Assembly: GCF_007828725.1 (NCBI RefSeq)
Contig: NZ_VIUW01000006.1
Coordinates: forward strand, 1 to 41,951
Length of the DNA: 41,951 nt
Reading direction: 5' to 3'
Source of the DNA: Marihabitans asiaticum
Lineage (GTDB): Bacteria; Actinomycetota; Actinomycetes; Actinomycetales; Dermatophilaceae
Program-made: the position numbers and the translations under genes
Shown here: positions 6,273 to 14,111 of the stretch, in pieces
Numbering within the stretch: position 1 is the stretch's first letter
Layout: each line of letters starts with the position of its first letter
Notes under the pieces: model-generated
Seen by the model: the letters and a program-made list of their open reading frames with translations, nothing else
Told to the model about the DNA's origin: nothing
The model's database searches: none

Positions 6273-7059
6273 TTCGCCACGAATCACCCCCGTCCTAGCC
6301 ATCGTCTCTGGGGCAGGCAGCGCAGGGAAAACCACCACGGCAACGACCCTGGCCGCCCTCCTGGCCCAGGACGGGCAGCGGGTGCTGCTCATCGACCTGG
6401 ACCCCCAGGCCAACGCCACGACTGCCGTCGGGGTGGACCCCGAGACGGTCACCCATACCGCCGGCACGGTCATGCTCCGCGAGATCACGCTGGCCGAGGC
6501 GATCGTCTCGACCCCGATCGAGGGACTGTCACTGGTCCCGGCCAGTGACCTTCTCGACCAGCAGCGCATCCTTCTCGGGACAGTCACCGGTGCGGAGCAG
6601 CGGCTCAAGCACGCCCTGCGCGGCGTCGAGGATCTCGCCGACGTCGTGATCCTCGACTGCCAGCAAGGCGTCGGGGAACTGTTCCCAGTTGCGGCTCTCG
6701 TGGCGGCGACCGCAGCCTTGACCACGACCTTCCCTTCGACCAAGGAACTCCAGGGGCTGCCGCGCACCGAGGGCATCGTCACCGACGTCGCCGACGCCTA
6801 CAACCCCGATCTGGCCCTGGTCGCTGTCGTCCCATGCAGCGTTCCCCCGGTCGGGGCGGGCCGGTTCTACGCCGAAGCCATCGACGCTCTCCAGGGCGCC
6901 TACGGCGGCCTCGTCACCCCACCCGTGCGCCGCTCCGTTGTCGCCTCGCGCGCCTACGACCAGCGGACCCCGCTCCCCATCGGAGCATCGGGGGAGCCCG
7001 TGACCGAGGACTACCGCGCCGTCCTTGCCGATCTGCGGGCGAAGGGGGTCCTGGCATGA
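6265..7059 (+). CDS. parA: ParA-family partition ATPase
   Basis: A 264-residue protein. ATG 6265 overlaps the parB stop by 8 bp, indicating coupled translation. The P-loop is G-A-G-S-A-G-K-T-T-T (residues 16-25) followed by V-L-L-I-D-L-D-P-Q-A-N-A-T (switch I/Walker A-prime strand), diagnostic of the ParA/MinD family. The usual signature lysine of K-G-G-x-x-K-T is replaced, and the Walker B strand reads V-V-I-L-D-C-Q-Q-G-V-G. ParA normally forms ATP dimers on the nucleoid that move ParB-parS complexes. There is no N-terminal HTH, so this is the short type Ib-like size, yet it is paired with a type Ia-sized ParB. The first codons (M-T-D-S-P-R-I-T) are written in one copy of the dispersed palindrome. 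Confidence 0.9.
   Translation: MTDSPRITPVLAIVSGAGSAGKTTTATTLAALLAQDGQRVLLIDLDPQANATTAVGVDPETVTHTAGTVMLREITLAEAIVSTPIEGLSLVPASDLLDQQRILLGTVTGAEQRLKHALRGVEDLADVVILDCQQGVGELFPVAALVAATAALTTTFPSTKELQGLPRTEGIVTDVADAYNPDLALVAVVPCSVPPVGAGRFYAEAIDALQGAYGGLVTPPVRRSVVASRAYDQRTPLPIGASGEPVTEDYRAVLADLRAKGVLA
6270..6286. promoter_or_regulatory. Dispersed palindrome, copy 2 (parB stop / parA start)
   Basis: TGATTCGCCACGAATCA begins with the TGA stop of parB and supplies parA codons 3-7. The variant centre CCA replaces TCA but both 7-bp arms are intact. ParB bound here could block transcription or translation coupling at the junction; this is inference. Confidence 0.7.
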
Positions 7060-7361
7060 CGCCCAAGGAGAACCTTCAGGCGCAGGTGCCTGCGCAGCAC
7101 GCCGAGCGGGTGCGCGGGACGGTCGCTGGGATGCAACGCGTTCACGGTGCCGCCTACACCCTCACGCAGTTCCTCCTCGACGCCACCGAGGAGCACTGCC
7201 GACGCCTCGAGGCGGAGCATCACGACGGGCAGCCCTGGCCGCCGATGCCGAAGGGTGACCTGCCCCGGGGGGCCCGGATCGGGCAGGCCAGACCCGCTGG
7301 CCGCGCGACCTCATCCACGGGTGATTCGTCACGAATCACCCCCGAGCCGGAGGGCGGGTGA
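7056..7361 (+). CDS. Small ribbon-helix-helix-like protein in the partition operon
   Basis: A 101-residue protein whose ATG overlaps the parA stop (ATGA). The core L-Q-A-Q-V-P-A-Q-H-A-E-R-V-R-G-T-V (strand plus helix) and Y-T-L-T-Q-F-L-L-D-A-T-E (second helix with the T-L-T-Q/S turn) matches ribbon-helix-helix centromere proteins that accompany short ParA ATPases in actinobacterial plasmids. The C-terminal third is disordered and contains G-D-S-S-R-I-T-P, encoded by a copy of the dispersed palindrome. The operon therefore offers two DNA-binding partners for one ParA: the large ParB and this small protein. The function is inferred from fold and position. Confidence 0.7.
   Translation: MTPKENLQAQVPAQHAERVRGTVAGMQRVHGAAYTLTQFLLDATEEHCRRLEAEHHDGQPWPPMPKGDLPRGARIGQARPAGRATSSTGDSSRITPEPEGG
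7321..7339. promoter_or_regulatory. Dispersed palindrome, copy 3 (end of the small RHH gene)
   Basis: A perfect GTGATTCGTCACGAATCAC within the last 14 codons of the ribbon-helix-helix gene, read as G-D-S-S-R-I-T. It lies about 145 bp upstream of the next operon, so it could also act on that promoter. Confidence 0.72.
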
Positions 7362-7467
7362 ACCCCGTGCGCCGCCACTTCTCAAGGCGCGACTTCTCAA
7401 CAGGCGGATGCCGTACCCGTACTGCACAATGGCGAAGACTTGATTACGTCCACAAGGGGGAAGCGGG

Positions 7468-10400
7468 ATGGCTCGGCCACGTCGGAGCACCGACGACGCA
7501 CAGCTGGCCTTCGACCTCTTCGGAGATGGAGAGCCCGACCGCGATGAACGAGCTCGGACAGCTAGCGATGGACCACTGGAAGACGTGGCTCCCCGAGCAG
7601 TACCAGCAGATCCCGGACCCGGAGACCCACTTCGCGGCCCTGGGCCAGACCGCCCACGAGCAGATGATCCAGATCGAGGAGGACATCCTCCGAGCATCAC
7701 CGGCCGACCCGGACTATCTCAAGGAGGTCGGGAGGCGGAACATGGCCCGCCTGACGGCCCGCGAGACGATCTTGTCCGAGCTGCTCCCGACACCTCCGCA
7801 GAGCGACGACGACGCGCAGGACCCGACGCCGAGCCCGATCGACCCGACGGGGATGCCCAGCGACCCGAGCCACCCGCTGTGGGCGGACCTGGACGACGAC
7901 TCGATCAGCCCAGCGGAGTTCCAGGCCCGGCGGAAGGCTTGGATCGACTCACTGCCGATCCGCTGACCCTCCCCGAGGGGGCGCCGAGGTTCGTTCCCCG
8001 CGGTCAGGAGCACCTCGGGGGGTCCTCAGAGACCAGCGCACGAGGTTTCGGGGATGCCGTCGCTGCCCGCTCCCGGCTCGCGAGGAACCTTGCTGCGCTG
8101 CACTGGCTCCAGGTCGCCCAGTCCACCGGGGGCGTCAACGCCCACATGCAGGAGCAGATCGCTCGGTGGTCCGGGTGGGGCGCGCTGCCCCACGTCTTCG
8201 ACGAGCGGAACACCGAGTACGCCGAGGACCGCGCCTACCTGCGCGAGATCCTCACCCCGGCCCTCTACGCCGCAGCGTCCCGGTCGACGATCAACGCCCA
8301 CTTCACCGACGCCGCGATCGCCACCCAGATGTGGGACGCCCTCCAAGGACTGGGGTTCACCGGGGGAGAGGTCCTCGAGCCCGGGTCCGGGTCGGGAAAC
8401 TTCATCGGCCTCATCCCCGAGGACCTGCGCGGGGATACCCACGTCACCGGCGTAGAGGTCGACGCGGTCACCGCCAACATCTCCCGGGCCCTCTACCCGG
8501 ACGCCACCGTCCGCACCGAGTCCTTCGCTGAGACCCCCTTCGCCCCCGGCACCTTCGACGCCGTGATCGGCAACGTCCCGTTCGGGCAGCTGCGCCTCCA
8601 CGACCCGCGCCACAACCCGGACAACCTCCCGATCCACGACCACTTCATCCTCAAGGCCGTCGACCTCGTCCGCCCCGGTGGCACCGTCGCCGTCCTGACC
8701 TCCCGCTACACCCTGGACAAGACCGACAGTCGCGCCCGCGAAGGCATCTACGCCCAGGCCGACCTCCTCGGCGCCGTCCGGCTCCCCGCAGGTGCACACC
8801 GACGCGCAGCAGGAACTGACGTCGTCACCGACGTCCTGCTGTTCCGCCGGCGCCTCGAGGACGAGACGCCGGGCGACGACACATGGCTGCGCACTGTGCC
8901 CGTCGAGGGCCAGGTCCACGCCAGCGCCTACTTCGAGCAGCACTCCGAGCACGTCCTCGGTACCGTCACTGTCGGCACGGGACAGTTCGGCCCTGAGCTC
9001 CAGGTCCACAGTCCCGAGCTCGACCAGACCCCGGCCCGGCTCGAAGAGACGCTGCGAGCTATCACCGCAGCCGCGACAACTGCGGGCCGCGTGCACCAGC
9101 CCCAGGGCGGTGATTCGTCACGAATCACCCCGACTCCGGTCGCGATCACAGGCAACCCGCTGCGCTTCACCGGCTTCATCCAGGAAGCGGGGGAGGGGTT
9201 CACCCAGGTCCGCGACGGCCAGAGCCACCCCTTCGAGGTCCCCAAGTCGCGCCGCGACGAGATGCGCGCCCTGCTGGCGCTGCGAGACACCACGCTGGCC
9301 CTCCTCGACGCGGAGGCCGCCACGGTCGAGGACACCGGGGACATCGCCGGACTCCGGGCCCGTCTCAACGCGCAATACGACACATACGTGCAGCGCTACG
9401 GGCCCCTCAACCGGGTCACCCACCGCCGCACCGGCCGGGTCGACGAGAACACCGGGCAGGACATCCTCGCCCGCGTCCTGCCCCGCTCTATCGTCCAGTT
9501 CGGCGAGGACCCCTTCGCCGCGCCCGTCCGATCGCTGGAGGTCTACGACGAGGCCACCGGCACCGCCACGAAGGCCGCGATCCTCCGCGGCCGAGTCCTG
9601 GAACGCCGGGAGGTCCTCACCTCCGCAGACACCCCGGCCGACGCCCTGGCCATCTGCCTTGACCAGCGCGGCGAGATCGACCTTCCCGTCATCGCCGACC
9701 TACTCGGCGCCGACACAGACGCCGCACGCGCCCAGCTGGGCACGCTCGTCTACGACGACCCCGCCACCGATGGCCTCGTCCCCGCCGCGGAGTACCTCTC
9801 CGGGGACGTGCGCAGCAAGCTCGCCGCCGCCACGACGGCGGCCGCCGACGACGACCGCTTCCAGAGCAACGTCGAGGCACTGACCGCCGTTGTCCCCGAC
9901 GACCTCGGGCCCGAGGAGATCCATGCCAGCCTCGGGGCGGTCTGGATCCCTGACACCGATGTCGAGGCCTTCCTCCAGGAGACCCTGGACGATCCCTCCG
10001 TCCGGGTTCGCCATGGCGCGGGCGCGATGTGGACCGTGGCCGGCAACAAGCGCACCGTGGCCGCCACGAGCACCTGGGGCACCGAACGCCTCAACGCCCT
10101 CGACCTCACCACCCGTCTGCTCCAGCAGCAGGAGACGGTCATCCGGGACGAGATCGAACGCCCCGAGGGCGGCACCGTCCGCGTGGTCAACGCCGAAGCG
10201 ACCGATGCCGCCGCAGAGAAAGCGGCCGCTCTCCGTGACCGGTTCGCGGAGTGGGTCTGGCAGGACCCGGGCCGCTCGGCACGCCTGGCCCAGGCCTACA
10301 ACACGATGTTCAACAGCATCGTGCTGCGCGCCTACGACGGCGAGCACCTCACCCTGCCCGGACTCGCCAAGTGGTTCCACCCGCACCCGCACCAGCGAGC

Positions 10401-13101
10401 CGCGGTGCACCGCATCGTCAGCGAGCCGTCCGTGGGGCTCTTCCATCAGGTCGGGGCAGGCAAGACGGCCGAGATGGTGATGGGCACCCAAGAGCTGCGA
10501 CGGCTCGGGATGGTCAACAAGCCAGCCATCGTCGTGCCCAACCACATGCTCGAGCAGTTCACCCGCGAGTACCTCGCGCTCTACCCCCGTGCCAACGTCC
10601 TGGCCGCAGGCACCGAGGACCTACAACGCGACAAGCGCCGCCTCTTCGTCGCCAAGGCCGCGACCGGCGACTGGGACGCCATCATCATGACGCGCGGCGC
10701 TTTCCAAGCACTGCCGGTCTCCACCGAGACCGAGCGGACGTACATGCAGCGAGAGCAGGAGGCCCTGCGCGCCTCCCTCGAACGCCTGGCCGGTGACACC
10801 GCCGACACCCGGATCGTCAAGCAGATGGAGACCCGGCTGGCCAACAGCGAGGAGCGGCTGAAGAAGGACCTCGACCAGCGTCGTGACGCCGGGCTGACCT
10901 TCGAGCAGCTCGGCATCGACTACCTCATGGTCGACGAGCTCCACGACTACAAGAACATGCGGATCGTCTCCTCGATCCGCGACGTCGCCCACGATGGGGC
11001 CCAGCGCGCGATCGACCTCGACATGAAGATCGACTACCTGCGCCGCCGCAACGGGGCACGGGTCTTCACCGGGGCGACAGCGACACCGATCGCCAACAGC
11101 GTGGCCGAGGCCTACGTCATGCAGCGCTACATCCGCCCCGACCTCCTCGACGAGGTCGGCATCGTCGACTTCGACTCCTGGGCCGCGACGTTCGGCGAGA
11201 CCGTCACCCAGGTGGAGCTGGCCCCCGAAGGAGGCGGCAACTACCGGACCACGACGCGGTTCGCGAAGTTCCGCAACGTCCCCGAGCTGCTACGGATGTG
11301 GCACGTCGCCGCCGACGTCAAGACCGCCGAGGACCTCACCCACCTCAAGCGACCCGAGCTGAGGGCCAGGCGCGACGGGCAGCGACTCCCCGAGACGGTC
11401 CTCATCGCACCCAGCCCCGAGCTGAGCGAGTACGTCAGCGACCTGGGGGAGCGGGCCGAGAAGGTCCGAGCCAGGCTGGTCCCGCCCACCGAGGACAACA
11501 TGCTCAAGGTGTCCTCCGAAGGGCGAGCGGCTGCACTCGACCTTCGGCTCGTCGGGCAGGACCAGGCCGACGACACGCTGATGCCCGTCCCGACGAAGCT
11601 CGAAACAGCAGCTGAGCGCATCCACAGCATCTGGCAGACCCACCGCGACGACACCTACGCGATGCCCGACAGCGAGGGGCAGACCCACACCACCCCTGGC
11701 TCTTTGCAGATCGTGTTCTGCGACCTTGGCACCCCGACCGGCTCCGCCCCCTTCAACGTCTACGAGAACCTGCGACAGGAACTCGTCGCGCGGGGCATGG
11801 ACCCGGCCCGGGTCCGCTTCATCCACGAGGCCAACAACGACCGCAAGAAGGCGCTCCTGTTCGAGCAGTGCCGCACCGGGCAGGTCGACGTCATCATCGG
11901 ATCGACCTCGAAGATGGGCGTCGGGACGAACATTCAGACGAGGGCGGTCGCCCTGCACCACCTCGACTGCCCCTGGAGGCCAGCCGACATCGAGCAGCGC
12001 GAAGGGCGGATCCTGCGCCAGGGCAACCTCAACCCCGAGGTCGGCATCTACCGTTACGTCGTCGAGGGCAGCTTCGACGCCTACTCGTGGCAGACCGTGG
12101 AACGCAAGGCGAAGTTCATCGACCAGATCATGAGGGGCACTCTCGACCAGCGCGAGATCGAGGACCTCGGCGACAACACGCTCAGCTTCAACGAGGTCAA
12201 GGCCCTTGCCTCCGGCGACCCGCTCGTCCTCGAACGCGCAGAGCTTGAGCAGGAAGTCGCCACCCTGACCCGCCTCGAACGTTCACACTCCCGAGCCCAG
12301 GCCGGTCTGCGCACCAGGATCCACACCGCCGAGCAGGATCTCGACCGTGCCCTGGAACGCATCCCGCGGATCGAGGCCGCGATCGCCGGCAGCACCGACA
12401 CTCGCGGCGAGAACTTCCGCGCCCGCACCGCAGACGGGCGCACCCACAGCAACCGTGCCGACGCCGCGGCCACCCTGCGCCACACCCTTGGGGCCCACCT
12501 CGCCCGCCTGGACAAGCACACCCGTCCCGAGGCCGAGCCTGACCAGGTCCTCATCCTCGGCGGGCACACCTTCGACGGGCGCGTGCGTCTCGCCCGTCTC
12601 GGCGGCCAGGACGTCGCCCAGGTTCGCCTCGGTGACCTCCCGGACATCAGCGTCGACATCGACCTCTCCGAGAGCGGGCATGGCGGCATCACCCGCATCG
12701 AGAACGCGATCGCCAACTTGCCCCGCGCCCTAGAAGCCGCGCAAGGCGCAGCCGAACGCGCACGACGCGAGATCGCCGAGGCCCAGGACAGCATTGGCGT
12801 CCCCTTCGCACGCGCAGACGACCTCAAGGACGCCCGCGACCAGCTGGCCCAGGTCGAAGAGCGCATGAGCGCCCCCAAGGCCGACCCCGCAGTCGTCGCG
12901 CCCGCAGCGACTGATTCGCCACGAATCGGGGATGATGACGAGGTGCTTCCCCCGGACCAGGCCGTCAGCCGTGCTCAGGAGGCCCGTGCACGCCTCCAGG
13001 CCACCATCGAGGCCCAAGGGTCACGCCGGGCTGAGCCGCGCCGTGACCACCCAGCCAGGCAGCCCTCACGTACTCACGGGCCCACGACAGGACTGGGATG
13101 A
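7468..13101 (+). CDS. Giant DNA methyltransferase-helicase fusion (DarB-like)
   Basis: A frame of 1877 residues from ATG 7468 (AAGGGGGAAGCGGG just upstream). Residues about 295-420 are an adenine-methyltransferase-like fold: motif I L-E-P-G-S-G-S-G-N-F at about 304 and N-V-P-F-G in place of N-P-P-Y at about 369. Residues about 960-1560 are a superfamily 2 helicase: Walker A G-A-G-K-T at about 996, D-E-L-H at about 1154, G-A-T-A-T-P, and the C-terminal R-E-G-R-I-L-R-Q-G at about 1511. A coiled coil follows (about 1590-1800). This architecture is known from phage P1 DarB and from plasmid proteins linked to evading host restriction; that role is inferred. Residues 1-166 overlap another gene and are low complexity apart from M-A-R-P-R-R-S-T-D-D-A-Q-L-A-F-D-L-F, so the true start is uncertain. 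Two dispersed palindromes lie within it. Confidence 0.82.
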   Translation: MARPRRSTDDAQLAFDLFGDGEPDRDERARTASDGPLEDVAPRAVPADPGPGDPLRGPGPDRPRADDPDRGGHPPSITGRPGLSQGGREAEHGPPDGPRDDLVRAAPDTSAERRRRAGPDAEPDRPDGDAQRPEPPAVGGPGRRLDQPSGVPGPAEGLDRLTADPLTLPEGAPRFVPRGQEHLGGSSETSARGFGDAVAARSRLARNLAALHWLQVAQSTGGVNAHMQEQIARWSGWGALPHVFDERNTEYAEDRAYLREILTPALYAAASRSTINAHFTDAAIATQMWDALQGLGFTGGEVLEPGSGSGNFIGLIPEDLRGDTHVTGVEVDAVTANISRALYPDATVRTESFAETPFAPGTFDAVIGNVPFGQLRLHDPRHNPDNLPIHDHFILKAVDLVRPGGTVAVLTSRYTLDKTDSRAREGIYAQADLLGAVRLPAGAHRRAAGTDVVTDVLLFRRRLEDETPGDDTWLRTVPVEGQVHASAYFEQHSEHVLGTVTVGTGQFGPELQVHSPELDQTPARLEETLRAITAAATTAGRVHQPQGGDSSRITPTPVAITGNPLRFTGFIQEAGEGFTQVRDGQSHPFEVPKSRRDEMRALLALRDTTLALLDAEAATVEDTGDIAGLRARLNAQYDTYVQRYGPLNRVTHRRTGRVDENTGQDILARVLPRSIVQFGEDPFAAPVRSLEVYDEATGTATKAAILRGRVLERREVLTSADTPADALAICLDQRGEIDLPVIADLLGADTDAARAQLGTLVYDDPATDGLVPAAEYLSGDVRSKLAAATTAAADDDRFQSNVEALTAVVPDDLGPEEIHASLGAVWIPDTDVEAFLQETLDDPSVRVRHGAGAMWTVAGNKRTVAATSTWGTERLNALDLTTRLLQQQETVIRDEIERPEGGTVRVVNAEATDAAAEKAAALRDRFAEWVWQDPGRSARLAQAYNTMFNSIVLRAYDGEHLTLPGLAKWFHPHPHQRAAVHRIVSEPSVGLFHQVGAGKTAEMVMGTQELRRLGMVNKPAIVVPNHMLEQFTREYLALYPRANVLAAGTEDLQRDKRRLFVAKAATGDWDAIIMTRGAFQALPVSTETERTYMQREQEALRASLERLAGDTADTRIVKQMETRLANSEERLKKDLDQRRDAGLTFEQLGIDYLMVDELHDYKNMRIVSSIRDVAHDGAQRAIDLDMKIDYLRRRNGARVFTGATATPIANSVAEAYVMQRYIRPDLLDEVGIVDFDSWAATFGETVTQVELAPEGGGNYRTTTRFAKFRNVPELLRMWHVAADVKTAEDLTHLKRPELRARRDGQRLPETVLIAPSPELSEYVSDLGERAEKVRARLVPPTEDNMLKVSSEGRAAALDLRLVGQDQADDTLMPVPTKLETAAERIHSIWQTHRDDTYAMPDSEGQTHTTPGSLQIVFCDLGTPTGSAPFNVYENLRQELVARGMDPARVRFIHEANNDRKKALLFEQCRTGQVDVIIGSTSKMGVGTNIQTRAVALHHLDCPWRPADIEQREGRILRQGNLNPEVGIYRYVVEGSFDAYSWQTVERKAKFIDQIMRGTLDQREIEDLGDNTLSFNEVKALASGDPLVLERAELEQEVATLTRLERSHSRAQAGLRTRIHTAEQDLDRALERIPRIEAAIAGSTDTRGENFRARTADGRTHSNRADAAATLRHTLGAHLARLDKHTRPEAEPDQVLILGGHTFDGRVRLARLGGQDVAQVRLGDLPDISVDIDLSESGHGGITRIENAIANLPRALEAAQGAAERARREIAEAQDSIGVPFARADDLKDARDQLAQVEERMSAPKADPAVVAPAATDSPRIGDDDEVLPPDQAVSRAQEARARLQATIEAQGSRRAEPRRDHPARQPSRTHGPTTGLG
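7544..7966 (+). CDS. Small conserved plasmid protein nested in the helicase gene start
   Basis: A 140-residue protein in a different frame from the helicase. It starts at ATG 7544, 10 bp after GGAGAG. The sequence M-N-E-L-G-Q-L-A-M-D-H-W-K-T-W-L-P-E-Q-Y, then D-P-E-T-H-F-A-A-L-G, Y-L-K-E-V-G-R-R-N-M-A-R-L and a closing W-I-D-S-L-P, has a normal helical protein composition, whereas the overlapping helicase frame here is Pro/Arg/Gly/Asp rich. I recall similar small proteins just upstream of large helicase genes in actinobacterial plasmids, without a known function. It ends at 7966, where well-conserved helicase coding begins. It may be coupled to helicase expression. Confidence 0.7.
   Translation: MNELGQLAMDHWKTWLPEQYQQIPDPETHFAALGQTAHEQMIQIEEDILRASPADPDYLKEVGRRNMARLTARETILSELLPTPPQSDDDAQDPTPSPIDPTGMPSDPSHPLWADLDDDSISPAEFQARRKAWIDSLPIR
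9110..9128. promoter_or_regulatory. Dispersed palindrome, copy 4 (inside the helicase gene)
   Basis: A perfect GTGATTCGTCACGAATCAC, extended outward by GG/CC on the two sides. It encodes G-D-S-S-R-I-T at about residue 548, in a linker between the methyltransferase-like region and the next domain. No promoter is expected here, so a partition or structural role fits better than repression. Confidence 0.72.
12912..12928. promoter_or_regulatory. Dispersed palindrome, copy 5 (3' part of the helicase gene)
   Basis: TGATTCGCCACGAATCG, one mismatch at the last base and centre CCA. It encodes T-D-S-P-R-I-G in the disordered tail of the helicase, at about residue 1816. Confidence 0.55.
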
Positions 13102-13406
13102 CCGGAACCACCCCAGCAGCCCTGGACAGCACGCTGCGCGAGGTCTTGGGGCACCTCACCAAGGCCCGGACCTCCATCAGCGACACCCACCCCCTGAGCG
13201 AGCACCTCGAGGAGATCGCTCTCACCCTCCACGAGGTCGTCGACCTCGAGGCGCCGGACATCACCATCGACACCACGACGAGCCCCGAAGACGCACTCCG
13301 CGGAGCGGAACGCGCCCTCGACGCGATCCCCGCGCAGGACCGCCCACTGTGGCTGCTCCCGCTCCGAGCCGAGCTGGCGATTCTGCGACGCAGGAGCACC
13401 GCATGA
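13098..13406 (+). CDS. Small acidic helical protein of unknown function
   Basis: A 102-residue protein whose ATG overlaps the helicase stop (ATGA). It is predicted almost entirely helical, with heptad-like Leu spacing in L-R-E-V-L-G-H-L and L-E-E-I-A-L-T-L-H-E-V-V-D-L, and a basic end R-R-R-S-T-A. I do not recognise a family. The tight coupling to the helicase and to the following gene suggests a shared complex or function. Confidence 0.6.
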   Translation: MTGTTPAALDSTLREVLGHLTKARTSISDTHPLSEHLEEIALTLHEVVDLEAPDITIDTTTSPEDALRGAERALDAIPAQDRPLWLLPLRAELAILRRRSTA

Positions 13407-14008
13407 GCCTCGACGACACGATCCAGCGCGTCCAGGACGCCGGGTGGCAATCCGTGGCCAACCTGCCCGACGCCGAGAGCACCACCGCCAGCGACCTCGC
13501 CGGGTGGGCCGCAGTCGCCCGAGCAGCCGCCCCGCTCCTGCAAGACGCAGGCCACGACCAGGTCACCACCGCCCTGACCGCAACAGCACGGAGCATCCCC
13601 GCCAGGCCCGCCACGCAGGCCGACCCCACCTCGCACCTGGCCGAGCTCGCCGCTGCGATCGAGGACCTCACCTCGGAGGTCAACGCCCAACCCCAGCGAC
13701 GGGAGGACGCCGCCACGGCCGTGGCTGTCACCCTCCAGGCCGCAGCGATGGTCGAGGCCGAGCACACCCGAGACGCCCCCAACCCCCAGGTCCGCCAGGT
13801 CGGTCACCAGCTCGCGAAGGTGGCGGTCGCCGCCCGCTCAGCCCACAGCGATCGTCGGGCACGCGCGATCTCCCCAGGCCCCAGGCCCGAGGCCGCGACA
13901 GCCTCACCGACGGCCCGACGGGAGCAGGCCCGCACCCCGCAATCCCGGGATGATTCGCCACGAATCACCCCGGCCGAGACTCGCAGCCAGGGCCCGTCCC
14001 TCACCTAG
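13403..14008 (+). CDS. Alanine-rich helical protein of unknown function
   Basis: A 201-residue protein. ATG 13403 overlaps the previous stop (ATGA), and it is the last gene of the helicase operon. It is Ala-rich and helical through about residue 145, then has a basic Pro/Arg-rich tail with R-D-D-S-P-R-I-T-P written by a copy of the dispersed palindrome. No signal peptide, membrane span or catalytic motif is seen. It is followed by a strong stem-loop. The function is unknown. Confidence 0.6.
   Translation: MSLDDTIQRVQDAGWQSVANLPDAESTTASDLAGWAAVARAAAPLLQDAGHDQVTTALTATARSIPARPATQADPTSHLAELAAAIEDLTSEVNAQPQRREDAATAVAVTLQAAAMVEAEHTRDAPNPQVRQVGHQLAKVAVAARSAHSDRRARAISPGPRPEAATASPTARREQARTPQSRDDSPRITPAETRSQGPSLT
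13951..13967. promoter_or_regulatory. Dispersed palindrome, copy 6 (end of the helicase operon)
   Basis: TGATTCGCCACGAATCA with intact 7-bp arms and centre CCA, about 40 bp before the stop codon. It is the last copy before the 9.4-kb accessory block, which has none. Confidence 0.65.
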
Positions 14009-14017
14009 AGGCGCGGA

Positions 14018-14063
14018 GCACCCGGGGACGCCGGCCTCTTCGCCGGCGGACGCCATGGGGTGC
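14018..14063. terminator. Bidirectional terminator between convergent genes
   Basis: Outer arms GCACCC (14018-14023) and GGGTGC (14058-14063) enclose an inner hairpin GCCGGC-CTCTTC-GCCGGC (14030-14047). It sits exactly between the helicase operon and the convergent nuclease gene. No T-run is present, as usual in high-GC actinobacteria. Confidence 0.65.
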
Positions 14064-14111
14064 CCCCGGCGCGCGAGTGCCAGGTCACGGTGATCGGTTC
14101 GCCCATCGCGA

